DNA of 12,343 nucleotides. It comes from Christensenellaceae bacterium. Lineage in GTDB: Bacteria; Bacillota; Clostridia; Christensenellales; Borkfalkiaceae. Under the pieces are notes generated by a model. The model was given only the letters and a program-made list of their open reading frames with translations, ran no database searches and was not told the origin of the DNA. Where the stretch lies: the NCBI GenBank assembly GCA_948482865.1, contig CAOMHR010000033.1, positions 1 to 12,343 on the forward strand, written 5' to 3'. Below are positions 1-7,869 of this stretch, piece by piece. Numbering within the stretch: the stretch's first letter is position 1; each line of letters begins with the position of its first letter. The translations under genes were made by a program, and so were the position numbers.

Positions 1-1920
1 TTCGAAGGCTGTGCGAATCTCAGCGAAATTGTAAAGATGGAAAACATCGGTACAATGCACTCAAGGGCGTTCTACGGCTGTACTTCGCTCGAAAGCATAG
101 ACATTACAGGTCTGCACGTTGCGGGAACTTACGTGTTCGGCGGCTGTACTTCCCTGAAAGAAGTTAAGACCGGTTACTTCACCGCGATAGGCACCAATAT
201 GTTCAACGGTTGCACATCGCTTGAAAGCATCACTTTAAATTCAAAAATTGTAGAAGCAAACGCTTTTGCCGACTGTACCAATCTTAAAACCGTAAACTTC
301 GGTATGACTTCGGGAACCGACCCCGTTTCATCCACCTATCCGATAGGCGCGCGCGCTTTCTATAACTGCGCAAGCCTGAACAAAGTGGATTTCAACGGAA
401 AGCAGGTAACCGAAATCGGCGATATGGCGTTTGCAAACTGCACAAGCCTTGTGAACTTCACAATTCCCGCAGGTCTCGCGCGTCTGGGCGACAGGGTGTT
501 TGAAGGAACAAACGTGTCGGCGTTCACCGCTACCGGCGACTATTCGGTGGTAGACGGCGCGCTTTACAAAGGCAACGTTCTGTTGCTTGCTCCCAAAAAC
601 GTTTCCGCAGGATTTACGTTAAAGTCGGGAACGACGGAAATAGCACCGTACGCGTTCTCGGGCTGCAACTTTGCAAACGGAACGGTAAGCCTTAACGGAA
701 TTACTTCAATAGGCGAAGGCGCGTTTGCACACTCGAATCTCAGCTCAGTTACAATTCCCGCAGGCGTTACCGAAATTGCGGATTACGTGTTTACGGGTAC
801 AAAGTTAACGACGGTGACCGTCAACGCAAATATTACCAAGCTGGGCATAGGCGCGTTTATGAACTGCGCAAGCCTTGCAACCGTAAATTTCGAAAGCGGT
901 TCGGCTCTCGTTTCGATAGGAGACGCGGCGTTCTACGGCTGTACTTCAATCGGTTCCGTAACCCTGCCCGACGGCGTAAAAACTATGGGCAGCAGCCTGT
1001 TCTACGGTTGTACCAAACTTACGTCCGCAGTAATGCCTTCGGTTGAAAGCCTTGGCGCTTACACCTTTGTCGGCTGTACAAAACTTACTACCGTAACCTT
1101 CGGAGAGAATGCAAAGACGGTCGGTGAATATACTTTCGGTTCAAATTCGCTTAACGGCGACACTGTTGTAGTTGTAGGTTGTACCGCTCTTGAAAACGTG
1201 ACGATAGGCAGCGCGACAAAGAGCATTGGCGAAGGCGCGTTTATGGGCTGTACGTCCCTTGTCAACTTTGATATCAAAAATGTAACGGAAGTCGCAAACG
1301 GCGCATTCTACGGCTGTACGGCTTTGAAAGATATTGACCTTACCAAACTTGAAATTATCGGCAATATGGCGTTCTATCAATGCACCGCGCTTACGGCGCT
1401 CAACCTTGAAAACGCAAAGCTGATAGGAGAAGGCGCGTTCTATCTCGGCAAGTTCACGTCCCTTTCAATCCCTGTTGCGGAAAGCATCGGAAACCTTGCA
1501 TTCTTCGGCGGACTTGAAAAGACAGTTGAAATTCCTTTGACGCTTAAAACTTTCGGTTACGGCGCTTTTGCAAATTCTGTCAATCTCACAGGCTTTACAA
1601 TGCCCGAAGGGGAGAGCGCGTTCAAAGTAGTGGACGGAGTACTTTACCGCGTGCTTGACACCGTATCGGGCAAGGGTGACAGCTTCGAGCTGACCGCTTA
1701 CCCTTCGGCTAAATTTGCGGCTGCGGATTCTGACGGAACAAGGACCTATTCGATTATGGAAGGCACGGCAACCGTCAAGGCGTACGCTATGGCAAACCTT
1801 ACGGAAGGCGCGGTTAAAAAAGTTATTCTTCCTTACAGTGTAAAAACCGTTGGGGACGCGGCGTTCTATGAAAGCGGAATTACGGAATATCAGTTTGAGT
1901 CTATCAACGCTCCCGTGCTT
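1..1920 (+). repeat. Tandem leucine-rich-repeat coding array
   Basis: The array consists of repeat units of about 20-25 codons, most with an [AV]F-x-[GN]C-[TA]SL core followed by a short beta strand. At DNA level the core is close to ttctacggctgtac and recurs many times, for example at 70-83, 931-944 and 1306-1316 (partly). The last recognisable unit ends near base 1920. These are protein-coding repeats, not a CRISPR array: spacing is irregular and the frame stays open throughout. Confidence 0.88.
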
Positions 1921-2895
1921 TTATCGGAGTTCCGCTATCTCGGCGAATTTTCCGGCACTGATTTGTCGCCCTATTCGCATTACGCGATATTTGCCCGCAA
2001 CTTCGAAGTGCAGGTTATCTTCTATGTAAATTCTATGCTGGCTGTGCCGCTGGAATCGCAGTTGAAAATAAGCTATCCTTCCAACGGCTCGGGTTATGAC
2101 AACTACGTTTATTCAAGCTATTTCGGTACTAAAACCGATCTCGGCGAGCTAATGGACGACAATACCCGTTCTCTGAAAAATATAGTTGAAAATTTCCCTA
2201 CGGTTGATGAAATTAATCGTTGGAATTCGTTAGAAGTTAACAAAGAGAACACCGATATGGTAAAAGAGTTTTCAGCGCTTGTTATTTCCGCTCACGAGTT
2301 GTATAATATACTTGCAAGCGATTACCAGAGAGAGCTCTTTACCGAAGAAAACGCGCAGAAGCTGTTTGAAGTCGAAAACGCGTTAAAGAGCGTTAAAAAG
2401 CATTTCGGTATTCAGGTTAAAATCAATTCGTTAACTATAAGCGAATCAAGCACACATAAAACCGTCTATAAGGAAGGCGAAAAGTTCAGCCTTAAAGGAC
2501 TTGTGCTTGTAATCAATTACGAAGACTATTCGACCGACCTTGCCGATATGGGTAAAATTATACTTGAATCGACTTACGATACCGAACTTACTCCCCTTAA
2601 CAGATACGTCTATGTGGAAGGCACGGGCGAGTATGCGGGATTGAGATTAATGATTCCCATAACCGTAACCGAAGCGGGCGCTACCGAGAATGAAAATTCT
2701 TCCGCGCTGGTAATAGGTCTTGCGGTCGGCGGTAGCGTGTTAGGTCTGATAGTCGTTGCCGCGGCGGTAATTCTGATTTTGAAATATGCTTACAAAATCG
2801 ACGTCTTAGGCAAAATTTTCAAAAAATCAAAAAAGACTGAAATAGTAACCGACGACGGAAACGACTCTTCCGACGGCGGAACCAACGAGGAATAA
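1..2895 (+). CDS. BspA-like leucine-rich-repeat surface protein, membrane anchored (5' end outside window)
   Basis: The frame is open from base 1 and its first residues (FEGCANLSEIVKM) already fit the repeat pattern, so the ATG at 37 is internal and the gene starts upstream. The visible 964 residues carry BspA/LRR_5-type repeats (about residues 1-640, pattern AF.GCTSL..I.IP). Two 'vvDGvLY ... yP' hairpins typical of the family lie near residues 191-210 and 541-575. Next come a beta-rich segment with YPSNGSGYDNYVY (about 690-703), a charged helical segment (about 710-803) and a bacterial Ig-like domain resembling Big_3 (about 806-890, KTVYKEGEKFSLKGL). One hydrophobic anchor (901-927) and a 37-residue tail, lysine-rich then acidic, end the protein. 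No LPXTG sorting motif is present, so the ectodomain should be outside and the tail in the cytoplasm. LRR_5 proteins often bind surfaces or ligands; the partner here is unknown. The family call is firm, the role inferred. Confidence 0.93.
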   Translation, partial: FEGCANLSEIVKMENIGTMHSRAFYGCTSLESIDITGLHVAGTYVFGGCTSLKEVKTGYFTAIGTNMFNGCTSLESITLNSKIVEANAFADCTNLKTVNFGMTSGTDPVSSTYPIGARAFYNCASLNKVDFNGKQVTEIGDMAFANCTSLVNFTIPAGLARLGDRVFEGTNVSAFTATGDYSVVDGALYKGNVLLLAPKNVSAGFTLKSGTTEIAPYAFSGCNFANGTVSLNGITSIGEGAFAHSNLSSVTIPAGVTEIADYVFTGTKLTTVTVNANITKLGIGAFMNCASLATVNFESGSALVSIGDAAFYGCTSIGSVTLPDGVKTMGSSLFYGCTKLTSAVMPSVESLGAYTFVGCTKLTTVTFGENAKTVGEYTFGSNSLNGDTVVVVGCTALENVTIGSATKSIGEGAFMGCTSLVNFDIKNVTEVANGAFYGCTALKDIDLTKLEIIGNMAFYQCTALTALNLENAKLIGEGAFYLGKFTSLSIPVAESIGNLAFFGGLEKTVEIPLTLKTFGYGAFANSVNLTGFTMPEGESAFKVVDGVLYRVLDTVSGKGDSFELTAYPSAKFAAADSDGTRTYSIMEGTATVKAYAMANLTEGAVKKVILPYSVKTVGDAAFYESGITEYQFESINAPVLLSEFRYLGEFSGTDLSPYSHYAIFARNFEVQVIFYVNSMLAVPLESQLKISYPSNGSGYDNYVYSSYFGTKTDLGELMDDNTRSLKNIVENFPTVDEINRWNSLEVNKENTDMVKEFSALVISAHELYNILASDYQRELFTEENAQKLFEVENALKSVKKHFGIQVKINSLTISESSTHKTVYKEGEKFSLKGLVLVINYEDYSTDLADMGKIILESTYDTELTPLNRYVYVEGTGEYAGLRLMIPITVTEAGATENENSSALVIGLAVGGSVLGLIVVAAAVILILKYAYKIDVLGKIFKKSKKTEIVTDDGNDSSDGGTNEE
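2279..2307 (+). promoter_or_regulatory. Possible internal sigma-A-type promoter inside the LRR gene
   Basis: TTGTTA (2279-2284) and a perfect TATAAT (2302-2307) are separated by 17 bases, the preferred spacing. The -35 element matches the consensus at four of six positions and there is no extended -10 TG. It lies in the helical coding segment about 590 bases upstream of the lipoprotein gene. It could give the downstream genes transcription independent of the LRR gene, but a chance match in coding sequence is quite possible. Confidence 0.22.
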
Positions 2896-2898
2896 ATG
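2887..2898 (+). promoter_or_regulatory. Ribosome site and start of the lipoprotein gene, overlapping the end of the LRR gene
   Basis: GAGGA (2887-2891) lies in the last codons of the LRR gene. The stop TAA (2893-2895) is followed directly by the ATG (2896-2898) with no base between them. The short spacer and abutting stop/start favour translational coupling, and the signal peptide immediately after supports this start. Confidence 0.7.
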
Positions 2899-4155
2899 AA
2901 ACTTAAAACAAAAGTAAGTCTGATTTTAATATTTCTTGTAATAGCGGTTTGCTCACTGTTTGCCGCCTGCCAGATAGGCGGCAAATCGTGGCGCGAAATT
3001 CTGGGCGACGCGCAGTACCAGTATATAACTTACTACGCGGGCGGCGGTACGTTCGGTAACAGCAAAGTGGTGAAAAACATTTACTACGAAGCCGACGTCC
3101 CCGCGACGTCAGAGTTCGAAATTACGAATACGGACTGGCTGTTCAAAGGCTGGTTCTACGTAGAACTTGACGGTGAAGGCAACCCTAAATTCGCAAGCGA
3201 AGAAAATAAAAAGGCGGGCATACCCGAACTTACCGACAGGGAAGCGGTGTTTCCGTTGACGCTCAGCAAGGACGACCATTTGTATCTCGGTGCAAAATGG
3301 ACGCGCGACTATAAACTTAAATACTTCCTTTACGACTCGCCCGATATTACAATAGACGGCAAAGTATATTCAAACGGAGAAGAATTTACGTCAAGTTCTT
3401 TCGGCAAATACGATTATATCAATCTCAGTTATTCTAAATTGCCTGTGGAAAGTTCGGACTCGACTCTGCTTGAATATTACGTTGAAGACGGGCAGGGCGG
3501 TTACAAGGTTTTAGACGGCGCGATTGAAAAACCGGACGTGTATGACGAAACGGATGAAGACCCTTTTGTTTCGGTTTACTGTAAATTTGTAAGCGGCTTA
3601 TGGGAAATGGTAAGGACGGCTTCGGACGTTCGTATTATGTACCAGAATTTAGCTTTCGGAAACAGCTATTATGTCACTCAGGATATAGACTGTTCAAACA
3701 ACCAGACTCTGACTCTGAAAGCGGGCAGCATAAACTGCACTATACAGGGTAACGGACACACGATTTCCAATCAGAGTTTTGAAAGCAAAAATCTTGCTAA
3801 CGGCGGCACAAGCTCAATCTTCGGTGAAATATCAAAAGATACCGTAATGAAAGATATAACTTTTGAAAACTTTACGTCAAGAGTTACAATCAGGTCGGGA
3901 GCAAGGGTAAATATTTATTTGTTCAGCCACGGAATAGAAGCGGGCGCGGATTTGCAGAACGTTGCGTTTAACAACTCGTCGCTTACAATACCTTCCGTTC
4001 CCAATACTTCTACAATCAACAATATCCAGAATATCGGCGGTGTTTACCAGACAGACGCTTGGGTGTCCGGCGACGGCGATTACTCTTCGGTCAGGTTCGG
4101 AAATCTTACTTTGGACGTGGCGGGACAGACGGATACAAAATATCAGGAAAATTAA
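2896..4155 (+). CDS. Lipoprotein with InlB B-repeat-like domain and beta-helix
   Basis: The 419-residue protein starts with a lysine-rich n-region and a hydrophobic stretch, then LFAAC with the lipid-accepting cysteine at residue 25. Phe at -3 makes the lipobox slightly atypical. Residues about 44-136 resemble a Listeria-Bacteroides/InlB B-repeat (Flg_new family): YYAGGGTF, then F.GWFY, ending LYLGAKW. Residues 138-233 look like a second, degenerate copy (LKYFLYDSP ... VSVYCKF). Residues about 250-385 begin YYVTQDIDCSNN and continue with short strand-turn repeats (CTIQGNGHTIS, MKDITFENF, LQNVAFNNSSL), as in a right-handed beta-helix. The protein should sit on the outer face of the membrane, possibly binding a polymer or partner protein. 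It has no enzyme motif I recognise. It is coupled to the LRR gene upstream and 17 bases from the substrate-binding gene downstream, so a role with the transporter is plausible but inferred. Confidence 0.88.
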   Translation: MKLKTKVSLILIFLVIAVCSLFAACQIGGKSWREILGDAQYQYITYYAGGGTFGNSKVVKNIYYEADVPATSEFEITNTDWLFKGWFYVELDGEGNPKFASEENKKAGIPELTDREAVFPLTLSKDDHLYLGAKWTRDYKLKYFLYDSPDITIDGKVYSNGEEFTSSSFGKYDYINLSYSKLPVESSDSTLLEYYVEDGQGGYKVLDGAIEKPDVYDETDEDPFVSVYCKFVSGLWEMVRTASDVRIMYQNLAFGNSYYVTQDIDCSNNQTLTLKAGSINCTIQGNGHTISNQSFESKNLANGGTSSIFGEISKDTVMKDITFENFTSRVTIRSGARVNIYLFSHGIEAGADLQNVAFNNSSLTIPSVPNTSTINNIQNIGGVYQTDAWVSGDGDYSSVRFGNLTLDVAGQTDTKYQEN

Positions 4156-4156
4156 C

Positions 4157-4175
4157 AGGAGGCTTAATATAAATG
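4157..4175 (+). promoter_or_regulatory. Strong Shine-Dalgarno site of the substrate-binding protein gene
   Basis: AGGAGG (4157-4162) is the best anti-16S match in the window and lies 10 bases before the ATG at 4173. It fits high expression of the binding protein relative to the other transporter subunits. The signal peptide begins right at this ATG, which fixes the start. Confidence 0.75.
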
Positions 4176-6824
4176 AAAAAAATTGTTAAAGGAGCGCTTT
4201 GCGCAGGTCTTGCGCTTTCAATGTGCGCGGCTGTCGGTTGCGGTCGCCAGTCGCTTGACCCCGAAACCCGCCAGCTCAACCTTGCGGTAGGCGCTTTGGA
4301 TGGAAACTTCAACCCGTTTACTTATACTTCCGCAAACGACGGCGAAATGATCGGAATGACCCAGCTTTCCCTTCTTACAATAGACAAGGACGGCAAAATA
4401 ATTTACGGTGAAAACGAAGTTTGCGCGGCTTTGGATATGAAAGTCACGACAAAGGACGCAAACGGCAACGTGGTTGAAAAGGGCGATAACGACGGCACCA
4501 CCGAATATGAAATAACCCTTAAAAAGGGCATTATGTTCAGCGACGGCGTACACGAGCTTACGATTAAAGACGTCTTGTTTAATTTATACGTATATCTCGA
4601 CCCCGCATACACCGGTTCTACCACAATTTATTCAACGGACATCCGCGGTCTGAAAGCGTACCGTACGCAGGACCCCAACGCGGATGAGAACGGGTCGCTC
4701 AACATAGACTCTACGCTGGTCGGCGCAGTTGAAGGCAGAATTCAGGACATAGTATACTGGTCGCAGGGCGAAACGGGTTCAACCGAGCAGATAGAAGCAG
4801 ACGTAGCGCTTGCTAAGACATTGTTCCAGAAAGAAATCGAATCCGACTGGACTTCCATTTACGGCGGCTGGGAAGAAAGCTACAAGGCTTACAACTTTAC
4901 CGAAGCGTGGCAGGCATATCTCTTCTCCGAAGGTCTTGTTCAGGTTCAGGAAAGAAATAACGTAGCGACAAACTCTACTTCGCCGATTTTCAACGACAAG
5001 AACGGAAACGGCAAGAGAGACGAAGGCGAAACTTATTACACCACGCTTGACCCCTGGCAGCAGGGCGCGATAGGCGCAAGCGACAACGCAATTGCCAACG
5101 GCGAACGCGGTGCGCAGCACTTTATCGACCTTATAAACGAAGCTACCACCGATGAAGAAGTCAACAAATACATCGCCGAAAACGAAGGGGCTGAAAAGGC
5201 GGACGCAATTGTCGCTCTCCAGAGAAAGACTTGTATCGAACGCGTTTTTGCCAACTATACAAGCCAGGAAGGCATTCAGAACATAGTACAGTACTGGGCG
5301 ACCGCTTCTAATCTGTACGACGAAATTCTGGGTCAGCTCAGAACTGCCGAATACGACAGAATAAAAGAAGAGAACGGCGGCAAATTGCTTGTTGAAAATA
5401 TTTCCGGCATAACTTCTTATAAAAATGCAAACGGCAACGACGTTCTTAAAATAGTAATCAACGGCATAGACCCCAAAGCGGAATACAACTGGGCTTTCCC
5501 CATAGCTCCCCTGTATTACTATTCCGGCGTTTATAAAAATAAGGATTACGTCGCGGCTGCAGACCCGTCCAAAAACGAGTTCGGTCTTGAATTCGGTAAC
5601 AGCGATTTCTTCAATACGGTAATTTCCGATACCGAAAAGAACGGCGTTCCCATGGGCGCGGGCGCTTACAAGGCAAGCACCAGAACGGGCGGCGACAACC
5701 CCACAAAAGCAACCTTTAACGCTAATACAAGTAACTGTTACTTCAAACGCAACGATTATTTTGAAACCGTAGGCGAAAATATAGAAAACGCTAAAATTAA
5801 GTTTGTAAACTACAAAGTTTACAGTGATTCAAAGATTATGCAGGCGCTTGAAAACAATGAAATAGACTTCGGTAAACCCAACGCAACCAAAAACAACGTA
5901 AACTTTGTTTCACAGAACGTTTCAACACTCAGCTCAGTCGACTACGAAACGGGCGGTTACGGTTACATCGGCGTCAACCCCAAAGCGGTTCCCGAATACA
6001 AGGTAAGACAGGCGATAATGAAGGCTATCGACACAAGTATTGCCGTCAATGACTTCTACGGTTCGAGACTTGCGGAAGTAATTTACAGACCTATGTCAAA
6101 AACTTCGTGGGCTTATCCAGAAGGCGCAACCGAGTACAGTGCAATCTCTTATGACTCGTCGTCGGACGGCACCGAAATAAAGGCGCTTATGGAACAGGCG
6201 GGCTATGTAAGAAACGGTACGGGTCTCTACAAAAAGACCTATACAAGAGACGGTATGGCTAACTCGTCAATAGGCAGCACGGTAAAACTTACGTTCACCA
6301 TTGCAGGCGAATCTACCGAACACCCCGCATACCTTATGTTCACAAGGGCGGCGGACAGGTTGAACTCTCTCGGTTTCGATATCACAGTAACTACCGACCC
6401 CAACGCGTTGAAGAGCCTTATTACCGGCGACCTTGACGTCTGGGCGGCAGCTTGGACTTCGGCAAGCGACCCCGATATGTATCAGATTTTCCATAAGGAC
6501 AGTACCGCGACTTCGGTAAACAACTGGAACTATAAGAATATTCTTAAAGGTACGGACAATACCTGGGGCTATGAAGCGGGTATAATAGACGATCTCAGTG
6601 ACAAAATAGACGAAGCAAGAACTTATCTCGAACGCAGAGACCGTACTCCTATATATTCGGAATGCCTTGACCTTGTAATGGATTTGGCTGTGGAGCTTCC
6701 CACCTACCAGCGTCACGACCTGTGCGTATACAACAAAAAGGTAATAAATTCAAAATCTCTTGTTGCAAATCCCAACAGCTATATCGGTCTGTTCGATAAA
6801 ATCTGGGAAATAGAATACGTTTAA
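4173..6824 (+). CDS. oppA: Peptide-type ABC transporter substrate-binding lipoprotein (SBP_bac_5), unusually long
   Basis: This is an extracytoplasmic solute receptor that delivers ligand to OppB/OppC. Residues 1-22 form a lipoprotein signal peptide ending AAVG, with lipidated Cys23. SBP family 5 features follow: NFNPFTYTSANDGEM (45-59), DKDGKIIYGEN (71-81) and GIMFSDGVHELTIKDV (119-134). After a long gap come ISGITSYKNANGNDVLKI (410-427), GAGAYKAS (495-502), VRQAIMKAID (611-620) and VWAAAWTSASDPDMYQIF (756-773). At 883 residues it is far longer than the usual 500-600. The excess is mainly residues about 150-404, a charged, largely helical insertion with an EF-hand-like loop at 275-286. The genes that follow are the two permeases and two ATPases, so the role is secure. 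The ligand is not: this family binds peptides, nickel, haem or sugars, and the gene symbol marks position and family only. Confidence 0.93.
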   Translation: MKKIVKGALCAGLALSMCAAVGCGRQSLDPETRQLNLAVGALDGNFNPFTYTSANDGEMIGMTQLSLLTIDKDGKIIYGENEVCAALDMKVTTKDANGNVVEKGDNDGTTEYEITLKKGIMFSDGVHELTIKDVLFNLYVYLDPAYTGSTTIYSTDIRGLKAYRTQDPNADENGSLNIDSTLVGAVEGRIQDIVYWSQGETGSTEQIEADVALAKTLFQKEIESDWTSIYGGWEESYKAYNFTEAWQAYLFSEGLVQVQERNNVATNSTSPIFNDKNGNGKRDEGETYYTTLDPWQQGAIGASDNAIANGERGAQHFIDLINEATTDEEVNKYIAENEGAEKADAIVALQRKTCIERVFANYTSQEGIQNIVQYWATASNLYDEILGQLRTAEYDRIKEENGGKLLVENISGITSYKNANGNDVLKIVINGIDPKAEYNWAFPIAPLYYYSGVYKNKDYVAAADPSKNEFGLEFGNSDFFNTVISDTEKNGVPMGAGAYKASTRTGGDNPTKATFNANTSNCYFKRNDYFETVGENIENAKIKFVNYKVYSDSKIMQALENNEIDFGKPNATKNNVNFVSQNVSTLSSVDYETGGYGYIGVNPKAVPEYKVRQAIMKAIDTSIAVNDFYGSRLAEVIYRPMSKTSWAYPEGATEYSAISYDSSSDGTEIKALMEQAGYVRNGTGLYKKTYTRDGMANSSIGSTVKLTFTIAGESTEHPAYLMFTRAADRLNSLGFDITVTTDPNALKSLITGDLDVWAAAWTSASDPDMYQIFHKDSTATSVNNWNYKNILKGTDNTWGYEAGIIDDLSDKIDEARTYLERRDRTPIYSECLDLVMDLAVELPTYQRHDLCVYNKKVINSKSLVANPNSYIGLFDKIWEIEYV
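4620..5384 (+). other. Helical insertion within the substrate-binding protein, with EF-hand-like loop
   Basis: Residues about 150-404 of the binding protein interrupt the usual SBP family 5 order, between the first-lobe segment ending LYVYLDPAYTG and the strand beginning ISGITSY. The segment is rich in Glu, Lys, Ala and aromatic residues and looks mostly alpha-helical. It contains DKNGNGKRDEGE (4995-5030, residues 275-286), with D, N, N, K, D and E at positions 1, 3, 5, 7, 9 and 12 and Gly at 6, as in EF-hand, dockerin or SdrD-B calcium loops. The boundaries are estimated by eye. Confidence 0.6.
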
Positions 6825-6834
6825 TTAGATTCAG

Positions 6835-6850
6835 CCGAAATACTTCGGAG
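6835..6850 (+). promoter_or_regulatory. Small hairpin covering the oppB Shine-Dalgarno site
   Basis: In the 34-base gap between the binding-protein gene and oppB, CCGAA (6835-6839) can pair with TTCGG (6844-6848) around the loop ATAC. The right arm shares GG with the oppB Shine-Dalgarno sequence GGAG (6847-6850), 8 bases before the ATG at 6859. The stem could lower oppB translation or protect the 3' end of the binding-protein message, helping an excess of receptor over permease. It is only 5 bp and lacks a U-tract, so it is not a convincing terminator. Confidence 0.4.
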
Positions 6851-6858
6851 TAACTTTT

Positions 6859-7854
6859 ATGGTAAAATACATTTTAAAAAGATTGCTGCTCGCCATATTG
6901 ATCTTGTTCGGCGTATCGGTAATTATATACTTCCTTATCAGAATGATGCCGCTTAATTACCTTGAACAGAAATTTGCGGACCAGCTTGCCGTCGGCAATA
7001 TGACGCAGGAAGACTTTGACAGAATTCTTGCAATCTACGGTCTTGACGACAACAGTTTTCTCGGAATTTTAAAGGGATACTGGAGCTGGCTCACAAATTT
7101 CCTTAAAGGCGATATGGGCGTATCGTTCCAGTTCGGCAGAGAAGTTTCTGTAGTAATCAAGGAAAAAATGGGTATATCGTTTTCAATATCCCTTGTATCT
7201 TTGATACTTGAGCTTTTAATTGCTATCCCGCTCGGAATAAAGTGCGCGACAAACCAGTACGGAAAGTTTGACTACACCGTAACGGTGCTGTGCATGATTG
7301 CTATGGCGTTTCCGTCCTTCTTTCTCGGCAACCTGTTCATTAAATGGTTTGCCGTGGATCTGGGCTGGTTTGAAACGGGCGGACTGAACTCTTCGTCGCT
7401 GCCCATTACGGCAGGACCTTTGGAAGTGTTCGGCGATATGATTTGGCATCTCATTCTGCCCATTCTCGTAATGGTTATTCTTGATATCGGCTCGCTTATG
7501 AGATACACAAGAACAAACACGCTGGAAGTTCTTAACGCCGACTACATAAGAACGGCGCGCGCAAAAGGACTTTCGGAAGGAAAGGTGGTTTACAAGCACG
7601 TATTCAGAAATACGCTTATACCGCTTATAACCGTACTTGCTTCAACTTTGCCAATGCTGTTCGGCGGCGCAATGATAACCGAAACGGTGTTCGATATACC
7701 CGGTATCGGTCAGGCTGCTTACAACGCTTTGAAGATCGGCGACATTCCCCTTGCAATGGGCTACAATATGTTCATTGCCGTGCTTACGGTAATCGGCACG
7801 CTGCTTGCGGACATTATGTACGCGGTGGTCGACCCCAGAGTAAAGCTGAAATAA
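6859..7854 (+). CDS. oppB: Peptide-type ABC transporter permease OppB/DppB
   Basis: This inner-membrane channel subunit has 331 residues, normal for the family. The N-terminus (MVKYILKRLLLAILILFGVSVIIYFLIRMMP) is the classic OppB/DppB first helix, residues 9-29. An extracytoplasmic region follows, with LKGDMGVSFQFGREV (82-96). Further helices lie near 107-128, 138-160, 194-216, 252-272 and 303-325. The EAA loop that docks with an ATPase is at residues 229-251 (YIRTARAKGLSEG...VFRN), followed by ETVFDIPGIGQ (275-285). The C-terminal DPRV (325-328) is also typical. GGAG at 6847-6850, 8 bases before the ATG, supports the start. Nothing is missing or unusual in this subunit, in contrast to its neighbours. 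Confidence 0.96.
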   Translation: MVKYILKRLLLAILILFGVSVIIYFLIRMMPLNYLEQKFADQLAVGNMTQEDFDRILAIYGLDDNSFLGILKGYWSWLTNFLKGDMGVSFQFGREVSVVIKEKMGISFSISLVSLILELLIAIPLGIKCATNQYGKFDYTVTVLCMIAMAFPSFFLGNLFIKWFAVDLGWFETGGLNSSSLPITAGPLEVFGDMIWHLILPILVMVILDIGSLMRYTRTNTLEVLNADYIRTARAKGLSEGKVVYKHVFRNTLIPLITVLASTLPMLFGGAMITETVFDIPGIGQAAYNALKIGDIPLAMGYNMFIAVLTVIGTLLADIMYAVVDPRVKLK

Positions 7855-7869
7855 AGGAGATACAAAATG
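7853..7869 (+). promoter_or_regulatory. oppC ribosome site overlapping the oppB stop
   Basis: AAAGGAGA (7853-7860) overlaps the oppB stop codon TAA (7852-7854) and precedes the oppC ATG (7867) by 6 bases. It selects the upstream ATG and therefore retains the acidic N-terminal tail of OppC. Confidence 0.75.

Noticed and set aside
37..39. ATG at 37 as the start of the LRR protein
   Set aside because: The frame is open upstream to base 1, the upstream residues match the repeat consensus, and no signal peptide or ribosome site is found at 37.
1..1920. CRISPR or non-coding tandem repeat
   Set aside because: The repeats are imperfect, irregularly spaced and keep one reading frame with the LRR consensus.
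3962..4189. A 75-codon plus-strand frame bridging the lipoprotein and binding-protein genes
   Set aside because: It overlaps both genes in another frame, its arginine-rich translation looks random, and the true genes have a signal peptide and ribosome site at their own starts.
6267..6716. A 149-codon minus-strand open frame inside the binding-protein gene
   Set aside because: The plus strand here encodes conserved SBP family 5 motifs, and the reverse frame has no domain.
6835..6858. Rho-independent terminator between the binding-protein gene and oppB
   Set aside because: The stem is only 5 bp and is followed by AGTAACTTTTATG rather than a U-tract starting at the stem; oppB follows at once, so termination there would be at most partial.
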